Of a DNA stretch of 64,000 nt, positions 48,062 to 59,011 are shown in pieces; positions within the stretch are counted from its first letter, which is position 1, and every line of letters starts with the position of its first letter. The DNA is from Vibrio sp. UCD-FRSSP16_30 (GTDB lineage Bacteria; Pseudomonadota; Gammaproteobacteria; Enterobacterales; Vibrionaceae). Position numbers and translations under genes: made by a program. The stretch is taken from positions 94,753 to 158,752 of the forward strand of contig NZ_LZFW01000013.1 in assembly GCF_001676025.1 (NCBI RefSeq), read 5' to 3'. The notes below the pieces were generated by a model. That model was given only the letters and a program-made list of their open reading frames with translations, was not told the origin of the DNA and ran no database searches.

Positions 48062-50350
48062 CTATTCTACTCTGTTACGCAAAATCTGCCTATACCAAGC
48101 GTCGTTTTGTGTGCCACGTAAAGTGGTAACCTTTGTTTTACCATTCAAAAAATGGACAGTTATCTGTCCCGCCTCACCCGTATCTAGCCACTGAGTCCCT
48201 AATTTCTCATAGCGTTGCACAACTTTTGGACTAGGAAGCAACCAACGACCATTTTTGGCCAATGAGGCTATTGCGACGTCAGCATCGACATTTTGCACAA
48301 AAGAGGAGGTTGAAGAGGTTTGACTGCCATGATGAGGCACAATAACGATATCGGATTTAATCATTTGATGCGCTAAATGATATTCCGCAACCGCATCAAT
48401 ATCTCCAGTCAGTAACGCGCTATGTTGTCCATCGGTCACTCGAACAACGCAAGAATGAGGGTTATACGCTCGTTTCACCGTTTTTGGGGGCCACACAACT
48501 TGAAAACTTAATCCTTGCCACCACCAAAACTGTCCTCTAACACAGGGATTAGATTGAGTATTACTCTGTGGAGTTACCTTTTGAGAGGTAAAAAGATAAG
48601 GCGGCAAAAAGCGCTGTAAAACATACTCCATGCCACCTTGATGATCATTATCCCAATGACTGACAAAGACTCCCTCTAATTGCGCGCCCCTAGCCAGAAT
48701 AATGGGCTCAATCACTGACTGAGCGATGCTTCCCTCATCCCAAGCCGCGCCAGTATCATAAAGCACAATTTTATCCCCAGATTGAATTAAGATCGCAAGG
48801 CCATGCCCTACATCTAATACATCAATGCGCCAATCCGGTTGTTTACCAGTTAACGCTGTCATAGCCAACACACAACATAAAGATAGGACGGCGATGACTC
48901 GAAACCAACGACTTAAACACACCACACAAAATAACAGCGCCAGTAACATAATCTGTAAGTGTGAAGTCTGTAGCCACAGTAAAGAGTAGGATTCAAATAA
49001 GGTGAGCAGATTTTGTAATAGCATCAGACCTTGATTGGCTAAACTCAGCATGAATAACCCAATAGGCTCTGAAACTGTATTGAATAAAATTCCAAGCAAC
49101 AACAGGGGTACTACATACAAAGAGACTAAAGGCACAGCAACCGCATTAAAGGCGATAGACAACCAAGCAATACCCCCTAATATCCATGCCGATATTGGAG
49201 CAAGACCTAAGCTTAAATACAGCTGAACTTTGAACCAAATACGCCAACGTTTGGTTATCAATCCATCATTGGATGTCAAACTAGGATCAATGTCTTTATT
49301 AACTGATGGCTCTAAAGCCAACAAGATAACCATCACTGCGCCAACACTTAGCCACAAACTTGATGACACCGCTGACATAGGTGATAGACCAAGAACTAAT
49401 GCTAAAGTCAGCCATAATATACGCCAGCGAGTGAGCCTAATCCCGAGGAGCCATGTACAACTAAATAAAATACACATCAATAAAGCACGCTGAGTCGGCA
49501 AGCTAAACCCTGCCAGCCATGCGTACAATGAAGCTAAGATAATCGCTGAAAAAATCGGCAAGCATATTAAAGCGGGGCAAAAAATCCGCAATATATGCCC
49601 AATCCACCACCCAAGCATTGCCGCAAGACCAATGTGTAACCCCGATATGGCAATAAGGTGAGCCAATCCAGTTTGCCTAAAATTATGCCATTGCTGCTTA
49701 TTAATTAGGGAGCGGTCACCAAATAGCAGTGCTAGCACTACCGGTTGAGATTGCAAATCCATCGTTTGTTGATAAACACGTTCAAACCAACGACCCCGTA
49801 AATTGGCCGGTGCCACTCGCTCTAAAACATCCGTTACTTTTGCTTGTGCCTGTACCCGCTGCGAGAAATAATATCGCTCCGCATCAAAGCCGGCTTCATT
49901 ACGTAATCCATAAATAGGTTTTAATCTGGCGGACACCTTCCATGTCTCACCCACTTTCATTTGTGATGCCAGTTCTATTGGGACTTTAAGCAAAACTCGC
50001 CCTGAAAAAGTATCCCTACATGCATATATTTTTGATATGTTAACTACTGAATTTGCAAAATAAAGATTTACTCTAAACGTGCTGTCCAATTGAATATTTA
50101 TGGTAAGATCCTCAGCACATTCAAACAAGGTGTTGATGTCTCTTACAAAAATATGACTGTGTACTAGACTAATCACTGACGCTAATAAGATACCTATCAA
50201 GCCTCTAAGTATCTTTAATCGATAGCAAAGCAGCACTAAGATAAGTATAGGGATACACCACTTTACATCATGAAGTGTATGCCAATGCATTGCGGCGATG
50301 ATCGTCGCTGAGAATGAAATTAAATTCCAGTTACCTAGTAAGAGAGCCAT
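48062..50350 (-). CDS. comEC: DNA internalization-related competence protein ComEC/Rec2
   Basis: This 762-residue inner-membrane channel passes single-stranded DNA into the cytoplasm during natural transformation. It has a DUF4131-like N-terminal part, the competence core (HLIAISGLHIGLAAMLGWWIG), about ten membrane segments and a C-terminal metallo-beta-lactamase-like domain with SHWDNDHQGG around residue 563 and VPHHGSQTSS. Vibrios are naturally competent on chitin. The start lies 8 bp from the divergent DUF2062 gene. Confidence 0.95.
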   Translation of the reverse strand: MALLLGNWNLISFSATIIAAMHWHTLHDVKWCIPILILVLLCYRLKILRGLIGILLASVISLVHSHIFVRDINTLFECAEDLTINIQLDSTFRVNLYFANSVVNISKIYACRDTFSGRVLLKVPIELASQMKVGETWKVSARLKPIYGLRNEAGFDAERYYFSQRVQAQAKVTDVLERVAPANLRGRWFERVYQQTMDLQSQPVVLALLFGDRSLINKQQWHNFRQTGLAHLIAISGLHIGLAAMLGWWIGHILRIFCPALICLPIFSAIILASLYAWLAGFSLPTQRALLMCILFSCTWLLGIRLTRWRILWLTLALVLGLSPMSAVSSSLWLSVGAVMVILLALEPSVNKDIDPSLTSNDGLITKRWRIWFKVQLYLSLGLAPISAWILGGIAWLSIAFNAVAVPLVSLYVVPLLLLGILFNTVSEPIGLFMLSLANQGLMLLQNLLTLFESYSLLWLQTSHLQIMLLALLFCVVCLSRWFRVIAVLSLCCVLAMTALTGKQPDWRIDVLDVGHGLAILIQSGDKIVLYDTGAAWDEGSIAQSVIEPIILARGAQLEGVFVSHWDNDHQGGMEYVLQRFLPPYLFTSQKVTPQSNTQSNPCVRGQFWWWQGLSFQVVWPPKTVKRAYNPHSCVVRVTDGQHSALLTGDIDAVAEYHLAHQMIKSDIVIVPHHGSQTSSTSSFVQNVDADVAIASLAKNGRWLLPSPKVVQRYEKLGTQWLDTGEAGQITVHFLNGKTKVTTLRGTQNDAWYRQILRNRVE

Positions 50351-50358
50351 TTTCCCTC

Positions 50359-50886
50359 ATGCCTAGAAAATTTATTCAACGCTTCATGCCGGACCATGAA
50401 CTGATAAAACGTCAGAAAGCGCTTAGGATATTCGGAAATGTTCTTTACAACCCAAACCTGTGGGTTTTGAACCGCCGCTCAGCTTCTGGTGCATTTGCTG
50501 TTGGCCTATTCATGTGTTTTGTGCCACTTCCAAGCCAGATGATCATGGCAGCAGGACTGGCTATCGCCTTTGGCGTTAACCTTCCGCTGTCCGTTGCTTT
50601 AGTGTGGATCAGCAACCCCATCACTATGCCTATCATGTTTTACTTAGCCTATAAATTAGGGGCTTGGGTATTACAACTCCCTACCCAATCGTTTCACTTT
50701 GAACTGTCGTGGGATTACCTTATTTCGCAAATGTCGACCATTGGTCCTCCGTTTTTACTTGGTTGTGCAATTTGCTCTATTGTTCTCTCTATCGTCGGTT
50801 ATTTCGGTATCCGCGCTCTTTGGCGATACTCAGTGGTACGTAGTTGGCAAAAACGAAAACTCAAACTAAATTTGTTTACCAAATAA
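50359..50886 (+). CDS. DUF2062 family membrane protein
   Basis: The 175-residue product contains the DUF2062 core: RRSASGAFAVGLFMCFVPLP SQM-type helix, then NLPLSVALVWISNPITMPIM, and two further hydrophobic helices. The protein begins MPRKFIQRFMPDHELIKR. Function is unknown; the gene is commonly placed by comEC in vibrios and other gammaproteobacteria. The frame is open from 50314, but the ATG at 50359 gives the conserved N-terminus. A strong terminator follows. Confidence 0.88.
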   Translation: MPRKFIQRFMPDHELIKRQKALRIFGNVLYNPNLWVLNRRSASGAFAVGLFMCFVPLPSQMIMAAGLAIAFGVNLPLSVALVWISNPITMPIMFYLAYKLGAWVLQLPTQSFHFELSWDYLISQMSTIGPPFLLGCAICSIVLSIVGYFGIRALWRYSVVRSWQKRKLKLNLFTK

Positions 50887-50916
50887 ATTAACGACTTAAT
50901 TGAAAAGCCTAGACAT

Positions 50917-50950
50917 AAAAAAAGCGTTGCTCATTCAGCAACGCTTTTTT
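50917..50950 (+). terminator. terminator of the DUF2062 gene
   Basis: AAAAAAAGCGTTGC and GCAACGCTTTTTT form a stem with a seven-base loop. It lies 30 bp after the stop and 34 bp before repeat family 1 copy B. Confidence 0.88.
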
Positions 50951-50983
50951 AGTTCTTTATTCATACCTAATCGATTCTAAAAC

Positions 50984-51157
50984 TAGGGCGAACGCATGAG
51001 TGAACACTTATCGACCAATCATGCACATCATCTCCACAAGACGCCGTGAAATCATCCTTGATGGCTTCATTGTGGCATCCATGCCACAAATCCATACAAC
51101 AAAGACTGGTTCCGATAATGCACATGATTTTATTCAAATAACATTCGTGATCTCACC
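50984..51157 (-). repeat. dispersed repeat family 1, copy B (174 bp)
   Basis: On the minus strand this is nearly identical to 2842-3002, but contains 13 additional bases next to the central hairpin. The extra segment and its neighbour look like a tandem duplication (TTTGTTGTATGGA followed by TTTGTGGCATGGA). It lies between the DUF2062 terminator and the lolE stop, that is, between converging genes. Confidence 0.9.
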
Positions 51158-51176
51158 CTGGTTCTAAGATCCATCG

Positions 51177-52421
51177 TTATTTGGAACTCAGCACCGTTGC
51201 GGGGTTGAGTTTAACCGCCTTACTGGCCGGAAACCAAGTGGCCAACAAACTAAGAACAATGGCGGTACCCGATACAATTAACACATCCATAAAGTTAACT
51301 TCTGATGGTAAAAAGTTTACAAAATACACATCACCAGATAGAAACTTATGTCCAATTATGCTCTCAACCACCTGAACTAACGATGTAAGGTTCAGCGCAA
51401 TTAACACGCCAAACACACTACCAGCCACTGCGCCCAGTACGCCCGATAACACGCCCTGCCACATAAAGATGCCTTTAATCAATGAGTCTTGAGCGCCCAT
51501 AGTGCGTAAAATAGCCACTTCTGCTGCCCTATCTTTGACTGCCATCATTAAGGTTGAAACGATATTAAAAGAGGCGACACCAATAACAAGAACCATCACC
51601 AAATACATGATGGTGCGTATCATCTGTATATCGCGATAGATATAACCAAAATCTTGCTTCCAACTATTAATGTAAACATACACAGGTAAATGGCTACCCA
51701 GCGTACGCATAAGATGAGTCGCGTCAAAAACATCGGTTGTTTTAACTGAAATACCACTGACGGTATCGCCTAATGCAAGATAAGACTGGGCGTCTTGTAG
51801 CGGTATTAAAGCTAATCCATGATCAAGCTGACCACCAAGCGAAAAGATACCACTGACATTTAAACGAACTCGCTTCGGTGCCTGTGTCCGCCCATTTTTA
51901 GACGCAACCGGAATCATTAAAGAGATCCCATCCCCCACATCAACACCCAGCTGGCGAGCAATACCTTGCCCTAAAATCACTTGTTTGGAGCCAGCTTCAA
52001 AATGCTGCCACGCATCACATTGAATATAATCAGACAGTTTAGTCACTTGCCCTTCAAGCTTAGGGATAACTCCCCTCACCTGAATGGCTTTTAGATGAGT
52101 GCCTTTTTCTGCAAGCGCCGTAAAAGTCACATAAGGCGCAGCTGCCACCGCTTGTGGCTGTTTTTCGATCACTTTGACCAGCTGTGGCCAGTCTTCTAAC
52201 GGTTTATTCACTGCTGCAAATTCGCCATGAGGAACAACGGATAGCACTCGGTTATCTAACTCTCGTTCAAAGCCATTCATTGCCGAAAGACCAACAATGA
52301 TGACCGCGACACCAACCATAATGCCCAATGTTGATGACAAAGAGATAAATGACACCATTTTATTGCGTTGCTTTGCTCGACTAAAACGTCCGCCAATGAA
52401 AAGGGATAAAGAGCTAATCAC
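51177..52421 (-). CDS. lolE: lipoprotein-releasing ABC transporter permease LolE
   Basis: LolE works with LolC and LolD to pull outer-membrane lipoproteins off the inner membrane and pass them to LolA. The product has 414 residues, with the N-terminal membrane helix ([39 protein letters not shown] start), a large periplasmic domain and three C-terminal FtsX-type helices. The ATG overlaps the lolD stop by 4 bp. Assignment to LolE rather than LolC follows from gene order and sequence. Confidence 0.93.
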   Translation of the reverse strand: MISSLSLFIGGRFSRAKQRNKMVSFISLSSTLGIMVGVAVIIVGLSAMNGFERELDNRVLSVVPHGEFAAVNKPLEDWPQLVKVIEKQPQAVAAAPYVTFTALAEKGTHLKAIQVRGVIPKLEGQVTKLSDYIQCDAWQHFEAGSKQVILGQGIARQLGVDVGDGISLMIPVASKNGRTQAPKRVRLNVSGIFSLGGQLDHGLALIPLQDAQSYLALGDTVSGISVKTTDVFDATHLMRTLGSHLPVYVYINSWKQDFGYIYRDIQMIRTIMYLVMVLVIGVASFNIVSTLMMAVKDRAAEVAILRTMGAQDSLIKGIFMWQGVLSGVLGAVAGSVFGVLIALNLTSLVQVVESIIGHKFLSGDVYFVNFLPSEVNFMDVLIVSGTAIVLSLLATWFPASKAVKLNPATVLSSK

Positions 52422-53113
52422 TCGACTACCTCATCATTTGCCTGCACTAACAACCCATCTTGCATATACATTTTTCGATCCATCTTGCTGGCTAACTCAC
52501 TATCATGAGTCACCACTAAAAACGCCGTGCCTGATTTTTGGTTTAACTCGCGCATTAAATCATAAATACCCAATGCCGTGGTGTGGTCAAGATTACCGGT
52601 GGGTTCATCCGCCAAAACAAGCGATGGTTCATTCACGAGCGCTCTTGCAATCGCAACCCTTTGTCTCTCGCCGCCAGACAACTCAGAAGGTCGATGCTCC
52701 AAGCGATGATCTAAACCAACACGGGTAAGCAACTCTTGCGCTGCCTGCTTTGCTTTAGCCGGTTTTACACCGCCAATTAATAACGGCATTGCCACATTTT
52801 CTAAGGCGGTAAAATCGGCCAATAGATGATGGAATTGATAGACAAAGCCTAAATGTTGATTGCGTAATTTAGCTTGTTGATTACTGCTAAGATCGCTTAA
52901 ATCCTGTCCATTAAAGAGCACATCCCCCACTGTCGCATCATCCAATGCGCCAAGGATATGCAGTAAAGTACTCTTACCTGAACCAGAACTGCCAATAATT
53001 GAAACTAATTCGCCTTGGCCAATAGAGAAGCTCACGCCTCTAAGAACTTGAGTATCGACATTCCCTTCAGAATAGGTTTTTTCTAAATTGTGACACTCTA
53101 ATAAATTACTCAT
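52418..53113 (-). CDS. lolD: lipoprotein-releasing ABC transporter ATP-binding protein LolD
   Basis: The product has 231 residues. Walker A (GSSGSGKST), signature [16 protein letters not shown] and Walker [12 protein letters not shown] are complete, and the family-specific [20 protein letters not shown] is present. LolD powers lipoprotein extraction by LolCE. It overlaps both neighbours (8 bp with lolC and 4 bp with lolE), indicating translational coupling. Confidence 0.96.
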   Translation of the reverse strand: MSNLLECHNLEKTYSEGNVDTQVLRGVSFSIGQGELVSIIGSSGSGKSTLLHILGALDDATVGDVLFNGQDLSDLSSNQQAKLRNQHLGFVYQFHHLLADFTALENVAMPLLIGGVKPAKAKQAAQELLTRVGLDHRLEHRPSELSGGERQRVAIARALVNEPSLVLADEPTGNLDHTTALGIYDLMRELNQKSGTAFLVVTHDSELASKMDRKMYMQDGLLVQANDEVVE

Positions 53114-54314
53114 ATCTTAACGCCTCGGCGGGTTTAACTGATGCTGCTCGGTAGGAAGGATAAAGGGTGGCAAATACGCTTAAACAGACGGCAAGGCTAA
53201 CCACGACGAGCACTTGTCCATAATCAATCAATATCGGTAATTTACCGCCGTACGCATATAAAGAAACACCAAGCACTTGTAAGATTGAATTGAGATTACT
53301 GGCTAATAAGATACCCAATAAGCCACCAAATACGGCACCCACAACGCCACTACTGGCACCTTGTACCACAAAAATAGCCATAACTTGCTGCTTGGTCATG
53401 CCTTGAGTCTTCAAAATAGCCACTTCGGATTGTTTTTCCATGACCACCATGATCAACGCTGAAATAATGTTAAAGGCGGCAACGCCGACAATAAGCCCCA
53501 GCATTAAACCCATCATGTTTTTTTCCATTCTAACTGCTTGGAACAATTCACCTCGTTGAGCACGCCAATCTTGCCAAGTCCATCCTTCGCTTAAAGGCAG
53601 TTGGGCTAAACGACTCACCGCAAATGGATCATCTAAATACAAACGCCAACCTGATATTTGGCTCGAATTCATTTTGAGTAGACGACCAGCATCTTCAATG
53701 TTGGCCACCATCAATTGGCCATCCACATCAGAACCGGTATTAAATATGCCAGACACCGTGAAGTTTCTCTGACTAGGGATACGTCCTATGGGTGAATATT
53801 GACTGGTACTGGTCACCATCAGGCGCACTTTATCGCCCTGACTTACTTTTAACGTCCGCGCTAAAGTATGCCCAATTAAAATGTGATATTTGCCTTTTTC
53901 AAGAGAATCGACACTCCCTGAAAGCATAAATTTACGCAGCGGTTCATTAAGATTGCCATCAATACCAATCAGTTGTCCCGCAGCCAAATGAGCTGGGCTT
54001 TGCAAAACCGCTTCACTGGAAACAATCGGAGCGGTATCAACAACATGCGGTAAAGCGGTAATAAATTGAGGAGGCAGTTCTGTACGAACAGTTTTTCCAG
54101 AAACATCCCCGACAATCGCCTGCGGAAGTACACCTAAAATGCGCCCTTTTAATTGCCCTTCAAAACCGTTCATAACCGATAAAACAGTAATTAAAGACAG
54201 CACGCCAATCGTAATGCCAGCTGTAGACATATAGGACACAAATCGACTAAAACGATCTCCCGAACGCCCTCTTAGGTAACGTAGGCCAATATAAAGTGGA
54301 ATAGGTCGAAACAT
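53106..54314 (-). CDS. lolC: lipoprotein-releasing ABC transporter permease LolC
   Basis: The product has 402 residues and begins [20 protein letters not shown], as in E. coli LolC. The segment [20 protein letters not shown] lies in the periplasmic domain, whose Hook region binds LolA in E. coli. [22 protein letters not shown] starts the C-terminal helices. The frame extends to a TTG at 54320, but the ATG at 54314 matches the family start. It is the first gene of lolCDE and divergent from mfd. Confidence 0.94.
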   Translation of the reverse strand: MFRPIPLYIGLRYLRGRSGDRFSRFVSYMSTAGITIGVLSLITVLSVMNGFEGQLKGRILGVLPQAIVGDVSGKTVRTELPPQFITALPHVVDTAPIVSSEAVLQSPAHLAAGQLIGIDGNLNEPLRKFMLSGSVDSLEKGKYHILIGHTLARTLKVSQGDKVRLMVTSTSQYSPIGRIPSQRNFTVSGIFNTGSDVDGQLMVANIEDAGRLLKMNSSQISGWRLYLDDPFAVSRLAQLPLSEGWTWQDWRAQRGELFQAVRMEKNMMGLMLGLIVGVAAFNIISALIMVVMEKQSEVAILKTQGMTKQQVMAIFVVQGASSGVVGAVFGGLLGILLASNLNSILQVLGVSLYAYGGKLPILIDYGQVLVVVSLAVCLSVFATLYPSYRAASVKPAEALRYE

Positions 54315-54541
54315 AACCAACCGATAAATAATAATAGTGCCATTAATGTAACCACTAATTGTGCCTTCGAGTAGTGTTTGACTCTCTTTTTATTCAGAAT
54401 CATTCACAAAACGTCAATAATTGAGCAATCACACTATGATTCCGCATTTTTTCGACAGTTATTGATAGATAAACGCGCTTGGGTTTACGATAATCAGGTA
54501 CATTACATGCAGATCATTTTATCTTGGAATCTCACGCTCTT

Positions 54542-57500
54542 ATGGATAACCACTCACTTTTTGCTTTACCTATCGCCTCAAAAGCAGGAGATAGAAAACA
54601 GCTAGGTAACCTACAAGGTGCATCGCTTGCTATTGCTGTAGCGCAACTGGCCAAACAGCACCAAAATCCGATACTTTTAGTGGTGAGTGATCCACAAACA
54701 GCATTGAAATTACAAATGGAGTTAGAGCAATTTAGCGCCGTTCCGGTATCGGTATTCCCTGACTGGGAAACCCTACCCTATGATAATTTTTCGCCGCACC
54801 AAGATATAATTTCTGATCGCATCGCAACGCTATACAAACTGCCGACATTAAATAATGGCATCGTGATTGTTCCAGTAAGCACGCTGCTGCAACGTCAATC
54901 GCCTAGAGAGTTTTTGCTGCAACATACATTAATGGTCAAAGCCGGCGATCTATTCTCCTTAGATAAATTAAGAATGCAGCTAGAGAAATCAGGATACCGT
55001 AACGTTGATCAGGTATTTGGACCGGGTGAATACGCCAGTCGCGGATCCATTTTAGATTTATTCCCTATGGGAAGCTCCGATCCATACCGCGTTGATTTCT
55101 TTGATGATGAAATTGATACCATTCGTACCTTTGATCCAGAAAACCAGCGCTCCATTTCTGACATTGAGCAAATTCGATTACTCCCCGCGCATGAATTTCC
55201 AACCAATGAAGAAGCAATAGAAGATTTTCGAATTCGTTGGCGTCAGCAGTTTGATGCAAGGCGTGAACCCGAATCTGTGTATATGCAAGTATCAAAAGGC
55301 ACTTGGCCTGCTGGTATCGAATATTGGCAGCCGCTGTTTTTTGATCATACCGACACCTTATTTGATTACCTGCCAGAGCAGACATTACTGCTTTCTGTTG
55401 GGGATATTGAACCGGCGATTGATACCTTCTTAACTGATGTTGAATACCGCTACGAGCAACGCAAAGTTGATCCGTTGCGTCCATTACTTGCTCCGTCCGA
55501 GTTGTGGATGAAAAAGGATGAGCTTTTTACATCGGTTAAGCAATGGCCTCAAGTTAAGCTCCTAAAAGAACAAACCCAGCAAAAGGCCGGACGATTCGAT
55601 CTAGACATTCAGCCTTTACCTGCTTTAGCCGCCGCCCCGCAAACTAAAGAACCAATGTCGGCACTCAGACAATTTAGCGAAGGTTATACCGGCAAGATTA
55701 TTTTTTCCGTGGAATCAGAAGGTCGCCGTGAAGCGCTCTTAGAACTGCTTGCTCCGGTAAAAATCGCCCCTAAAGCGGTCGCAGGGCTTGATGAAGCACT
55801 GACAAGCAAAGACAAGTTCACGCTTGTTTTAGGCTCCTCTGAACATGGTTTTATTCATGCAAACCCTGACTTCGCGCTTATCTGTGAAAGCGATCTTCTC
55901 GGCGATCGCGTCATTCAGCGACGCAAAAAAGATAAGAGAAACATCAACACCGATACTGCCATTCGCCATTTAGCCGAGCTAAAACCGGGACAACCGGTTG
56001 TACATTTAGATCACGGCATCGGTCGATACATTGGCTTGCAAACCTTAGAAGCAGGTGGCATTAAGACAGAGTACGTCACCCTTGAGTATCTTAATGAGTC
56101 CAAGCTATACGTACCAGTTTCTTCGCTCAATCTCATCAGTCGTTATTCTGGCGGCGCAGAAGAAACAGCACCTTTGCATAAACTGGGTAGTGAGTCATGG
56201 ACTAAAGCTCGCCGTAAAGCCGCTGAAAAAGTGCGTGATGTCGCCGCAGAGCTTTTAGATGTTTACGCTAAGCGAGAGCTTAAACCTGGTCATAAGTTTA
56301 AATTAGACAGAGAACAATACGCTCAATTTAAAGCCGGATTCCCATTTGAAGAAACCGAAGATCAGCATCAAGCCATTAATGCTGTCTTGTCGGATATGTG
56401 CCAAGCAAAAGCAATGGATCGCCTAGTGTGTGGCGATGTAGGCTTTGGTAAAACAGAAGTGGCCATGCGCGCCACATTTGTCTGTACCGATAACGCTAAG
56501 CAAGTGGCAGTATTAGTGCCGACCACCTTGCTCGCTCAGCAACATTTTGAAAACTTCAGAGACCGCTTTGCCAACCTTCCGGTGCGTGTCGAAGTATTGT
56601 CTCGCTTTAAAAGCGCTAAAGAGCAAAAACAAATTCTGGCTGACGTTGCCGAGGGCAAAGTTGACATCATCGTAGGTACACACAAACTACTGCAAGATGA
56701 TATTAAGTTCGCCGATCTTGGGCTACTTATCGTCGATGAAGAGCACCGATTTGGTGTGAGACAAAAAGAGAAAATGAAATCGATGCGTGCCGATGTCGAT
56801 ATTCTGACGCTTACCGCAACGCCAATTCCTCGAACCCTAAATATGGCAATGAGTGGCATGCGTGATTTGTCTATTATCGCCACTCCCCCTGCTCGCCGCT
56901 TAGCCATTAAAACCTTTGTACGTCAAAGTGATGATGCCATTGTTAGAGAAGCAGTGCTGCGAGAAGTGATGCGTGGTGGTCAGGTTTATTTCCTACATAA
57001 CCAAGTCGATACCATCCATAAAGTGGCGGAAGACTTAGCAAAACTCATTCCAGAGGCGCGCATCACCACCGCTCATGGGCAAATGCGTGAACGCGAGCTA
57101 GAATCGGTGATGAATGACTTTTATCATCAGCGCTTTAACTTGTTGGTGTGTACTACCATTATTGAAACAGGTATTGATGTTCCGACAGCCAACACCATCA
57201 TAATGAATCGCGCGGATAACTTAGGCTTAGCTCAGCTTCATCAGTTACGTGGCCGTGTTGGGCGCTCCCATCACCAAGCTTATGCCTATTTACTGACTCC
57301 GCATCCTAAGGCGATTACTAAAGATGCAGCCAAACGTTTAGAAGCCATTGCCTCTTTAGAAGATCTCGGCGCAGGCTTTACCCTAGCAACTCATGATCTT
57401 GAAATTCGTGGTGCAGGTGAATTACTTGGCGATGAGCAAAGTGGTCAAATACACACTATCGGCTTTAATTTGTATATGGAAATGCTCGAACAAGCCGTGG

Positions 57501-57997
57501 AAGCACTCAAAGAAGGTAAAGAGCCATCTTTAGATGACTTGTTACGTGAACAAACCGAAGTAGAATTGCGTCTACCCGCCTTGCTACCGGATGATTACAT
57601 TCCAGATATCAATACCCGATTATCACTGTATAAACGCATCGCCAGTGTTGCCAATGACCGTGAGTTAATTGAAATGAAAGTGGAATTAATTGACCGTTTC
57701 GGTCCGCTACCAGATGCGGCGAAAAATCTACTTCAAGTCTCTGAGATTAAGGTTGCGGCCGCGGCGATTAAAGTTGATAAAGTAGAAGCGCATGATAAAG
57801 GCGGTTATATCGAGTTTTATCCAGACGCAGACGTCAACCCAATGTATTTGGTCAAACTGCTGCAATCACAACCTAATAAGTTTGCCATGGAAGGACCAAC
57901 AAAAATCAAATTTATGCAAAACCTAACCGACCGACGAGATCGGATTTCTTATGTTAAACAATTAATTGAACAGTTTTCACAAAATAGAGTTGCGTAA
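54542..57997 (+). CDS. mfd: transcription-repair coupling factor Mfd
   Basis: Mfd displaces RNA polymerase stalled at DNA lesions and recruits UvrA. The product has 1151 residues. A UvrB-homology module covers about 1-330, the CarD-like RNA-polymerase-interaction domain is around 480-560 (QPVVHLDHGIGRY), Walker A (GDVGFGKTE) starts at residue 631 and the DEEH box at 732. The TRG motif and regulatory C-terminal domain are complete. The frame extends to a TTG at 54524, but the ATG at 54542 gives the normal N-terminus. Confidence 0.97.
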   Translation: MDNHSLFALPIASKAGDRKQLGNLQGASLAIAVAQLAKQHQNPILLVVSDPQTALKLQMELEQFSAVPVSVFPDWETLPYDNFSPHQDIISDRIATLYKLPTLNNGIVIVPVSTLLQRQSPREFLLQHTLMVKAGDLFSLDKLRMQLEKSGYRNVDQVFGPGEYASRGSILDLFPMGSSDPYRVDFFDDEIDTIRTFDPENQRSISDIEQIRLLPAHEFPTNEEAIEDFRIRWRQQFDARREPESVYMQVSKGTWPAGIEYWQPLFFDHTDTLFDYLPEQTLLLSVGDIEPAIDTFLTDVEYRYEQRKVDPLRPLLAPSELWMKKDELFTSVKQWPQVKLLKEQTQQKAGRFDLDIQPLPALAAAPQTKEPMSALRQFSEGYTGKIIFSVESEGRREALLELLAPVKIAPKAVAGLDEALTSKDKFTLVLGSSEHGFIHANPDFALICESDLLGDRVIQRRKKDKRNINTDTAIRHLAELKPGQPVVHLDHGIGRYIGLQTLEAGGIKTEYVTLEYLNESKLYVPVSSLNLISRYSGGAEETAPLHKLGSESWTKARRKAAEKVRDVAAELLDVYAKRELKPGHKFKLDREQYAQFKAGFPFEETEDQHQAINAVLSDMCQAKAMDRLVCGDVGFGKTEVAMRATFVCTDNAKQVAVLVPTTLLAQQHFENFRDRFANLPVRVEVLSRFKSAKEQKQILADVAEGKVDIIVGTHKLLQDDIKFADLGLLIVDEEHRFGVRQKEKMKSMRADVDILTLTATPIPRTLNMAMSGMRDLSIIATPPARRLAIKTFVRQSDDAIVREAVLREVMRGGQVYFLHNQVDTIHKVAEDLAKLIPEARITTAHGQMRERELESVMNDFYHQRFNLLVCTTIIETGIDVPTANTIIMNRADNLGLAQLHQLRGRVGRSHHQAYAYLLTPHPKAITKDAAKRLEAIASLEDLGAGFTLATHDLEIRGAGELLGDEQSGQIHTIGFNLYMEMLEQAVEALKEGKEPSLDDLLREQTEVELRLPALLPDDYIPDINTRLSLYKRIASVANDRELIEMKVELIDRFGPLPDAAKNLLQVSEIKVAAAAIKVDKVEAHDKGGYIEFYPDADVNPMYLVKLLQSQPNKFAMEGPTKIKFMQNLTDRRDRISYVKQLIEQFSQNRVA

Positions 57998-58164
57998 ATG
58001 CAGGCTAGACGATAGCAATAAAATGATATCTGCTATACTGCGTAAATCTAGAAAAGTATTGCCCTTTCATGATTGTTTTACTCATAGTAATCTGGTCATG
58101 TTGAGTGCACTACCCTTTAAGTATTAATAAAGATAAACGGCCTTTGATAAGCCATGGAGACAGA

Positions 58165-58944
58165 ATGAAAAAAATTATTCCTCTATTGATGATGCTTTTG
58201 CTGATTCCCAACCTAGCACAAGCTCAAAAGAGAGAATTTGATGTTGAAGTGTTGATTTTCAAGCGTTCAATTGATCCTGAAACAACGGCAGAATCATGGC
58301 CAAATGAGCTAGCCCCAATTGATTTACAAGGGGTTGAGCCGTTCAGCAATCAAGCATATAGACATAAAAAGCATGCACAAATGCTTTCTTTTAGTCATTA
58401 CAAACTGCTTAAAGAGCGTGATGTTCTAAAACGACATGCGGGTTTTGAAGTATTACTTCATAAAGCTTGGCGACAGGGTGACCAAGGTAAATTTAGTGCG
58501 CCTAAATTCCATATTCAAGCAGGTAAGGATTACTCTAAACAATTCAACGCCGATGGCTCAAAGATTGCCTCTGAGGATACTCACACTCATCATGACCCAT
58601 TGTATGAGCTTGATGGTATGATTCAGGTTTATGTGCAGCATTACCTATTTGTAGAAACCAAGTTAGATCTTCACCAACCAAGTGTACGCAGTATTACGTT
58701 CACTGAGAAATCACCTGAACAGCTAAAAGAGAGTGATAATTTTGCGGTATTGGCGGATACTGAAGCAGACAGTGCTAACGTTCAGGCTGGTAATTTAGAG
58801 CAAGTTTCACCTAAGAAAGTCGAAGAGACTTTTTTGAAAGGCTACCGCATGGATCAAAAACGTCGTATGCGTAGCGGTGAAACCCACTATTTGGATAACC
58901 CGCTAATGGGGATGATTATTCAAGTAAGACGCGTAGAAAACTAA
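58165..58944 (+). CDS. csiV: CsiV family peptidoglycan-binding protein
   Basis: This 259-residue periplasmic protein has a signal peptide (KKIIPLLMMLLLIPNLAQA). The start REFDVEVLIFKRSIDPE and the internal LHKAWRQ segment match CsiV of Vibrio cholerae, a protein that supports PBP1A activity through LpoA. The true start is the ATG at 58165 because GGAGACAGA precedes it; the frame is open upstream to 58105. It follows mfd. A second PBP activator, lpoB, lies about 4 kb away. Confidence 0.85.
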   Translation: MKKIIPLLMMLLLIPNLAQAQKREFDVEVLIFKRSIDPETTAESWPNELAPIDLQGVEPFSNQAYRHKKHAQMLSFSHYKLLKERDVLKRHAGFEVLLHKAWRQGDQGKFSAPKFHIQAGKDYSKQFNADGSKIASEDTHTHHDPLYELDGMIQVYVQHYLFVETKLDLHQPSVRSITFTEKSPEQLKESDNFAVLADTEADSANVQAGNLEQVSPKKVEETFLKGYRMDQKRRMRSGETHYLDNPLMGMIIQVRRVEN

Positions 58945-58960
58945 TCGATACTCCTAATAC

Positions 58961-58992
58961 AAAAATGGCTTCCTTTATAGGAAGCCATTTTT
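58961..58992. terminator. bidirectional terminator between csiV and amidohydrolase
   Basis: AAAAATGGCTTCCT and AGGAAGCCATTTTT are exact complements around a four-base loop. It can stop both converging transcripts. Confidence 0.88.
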
Positions 58993-59011
58993 AATTCCAG
59001 TCAATGATTTA

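Noticed and set aside
55065..55484. 139-codon minus-strand frame inside mfd
   Set aside because: Fully contained in the mfd coding sequence, antisense, without support.
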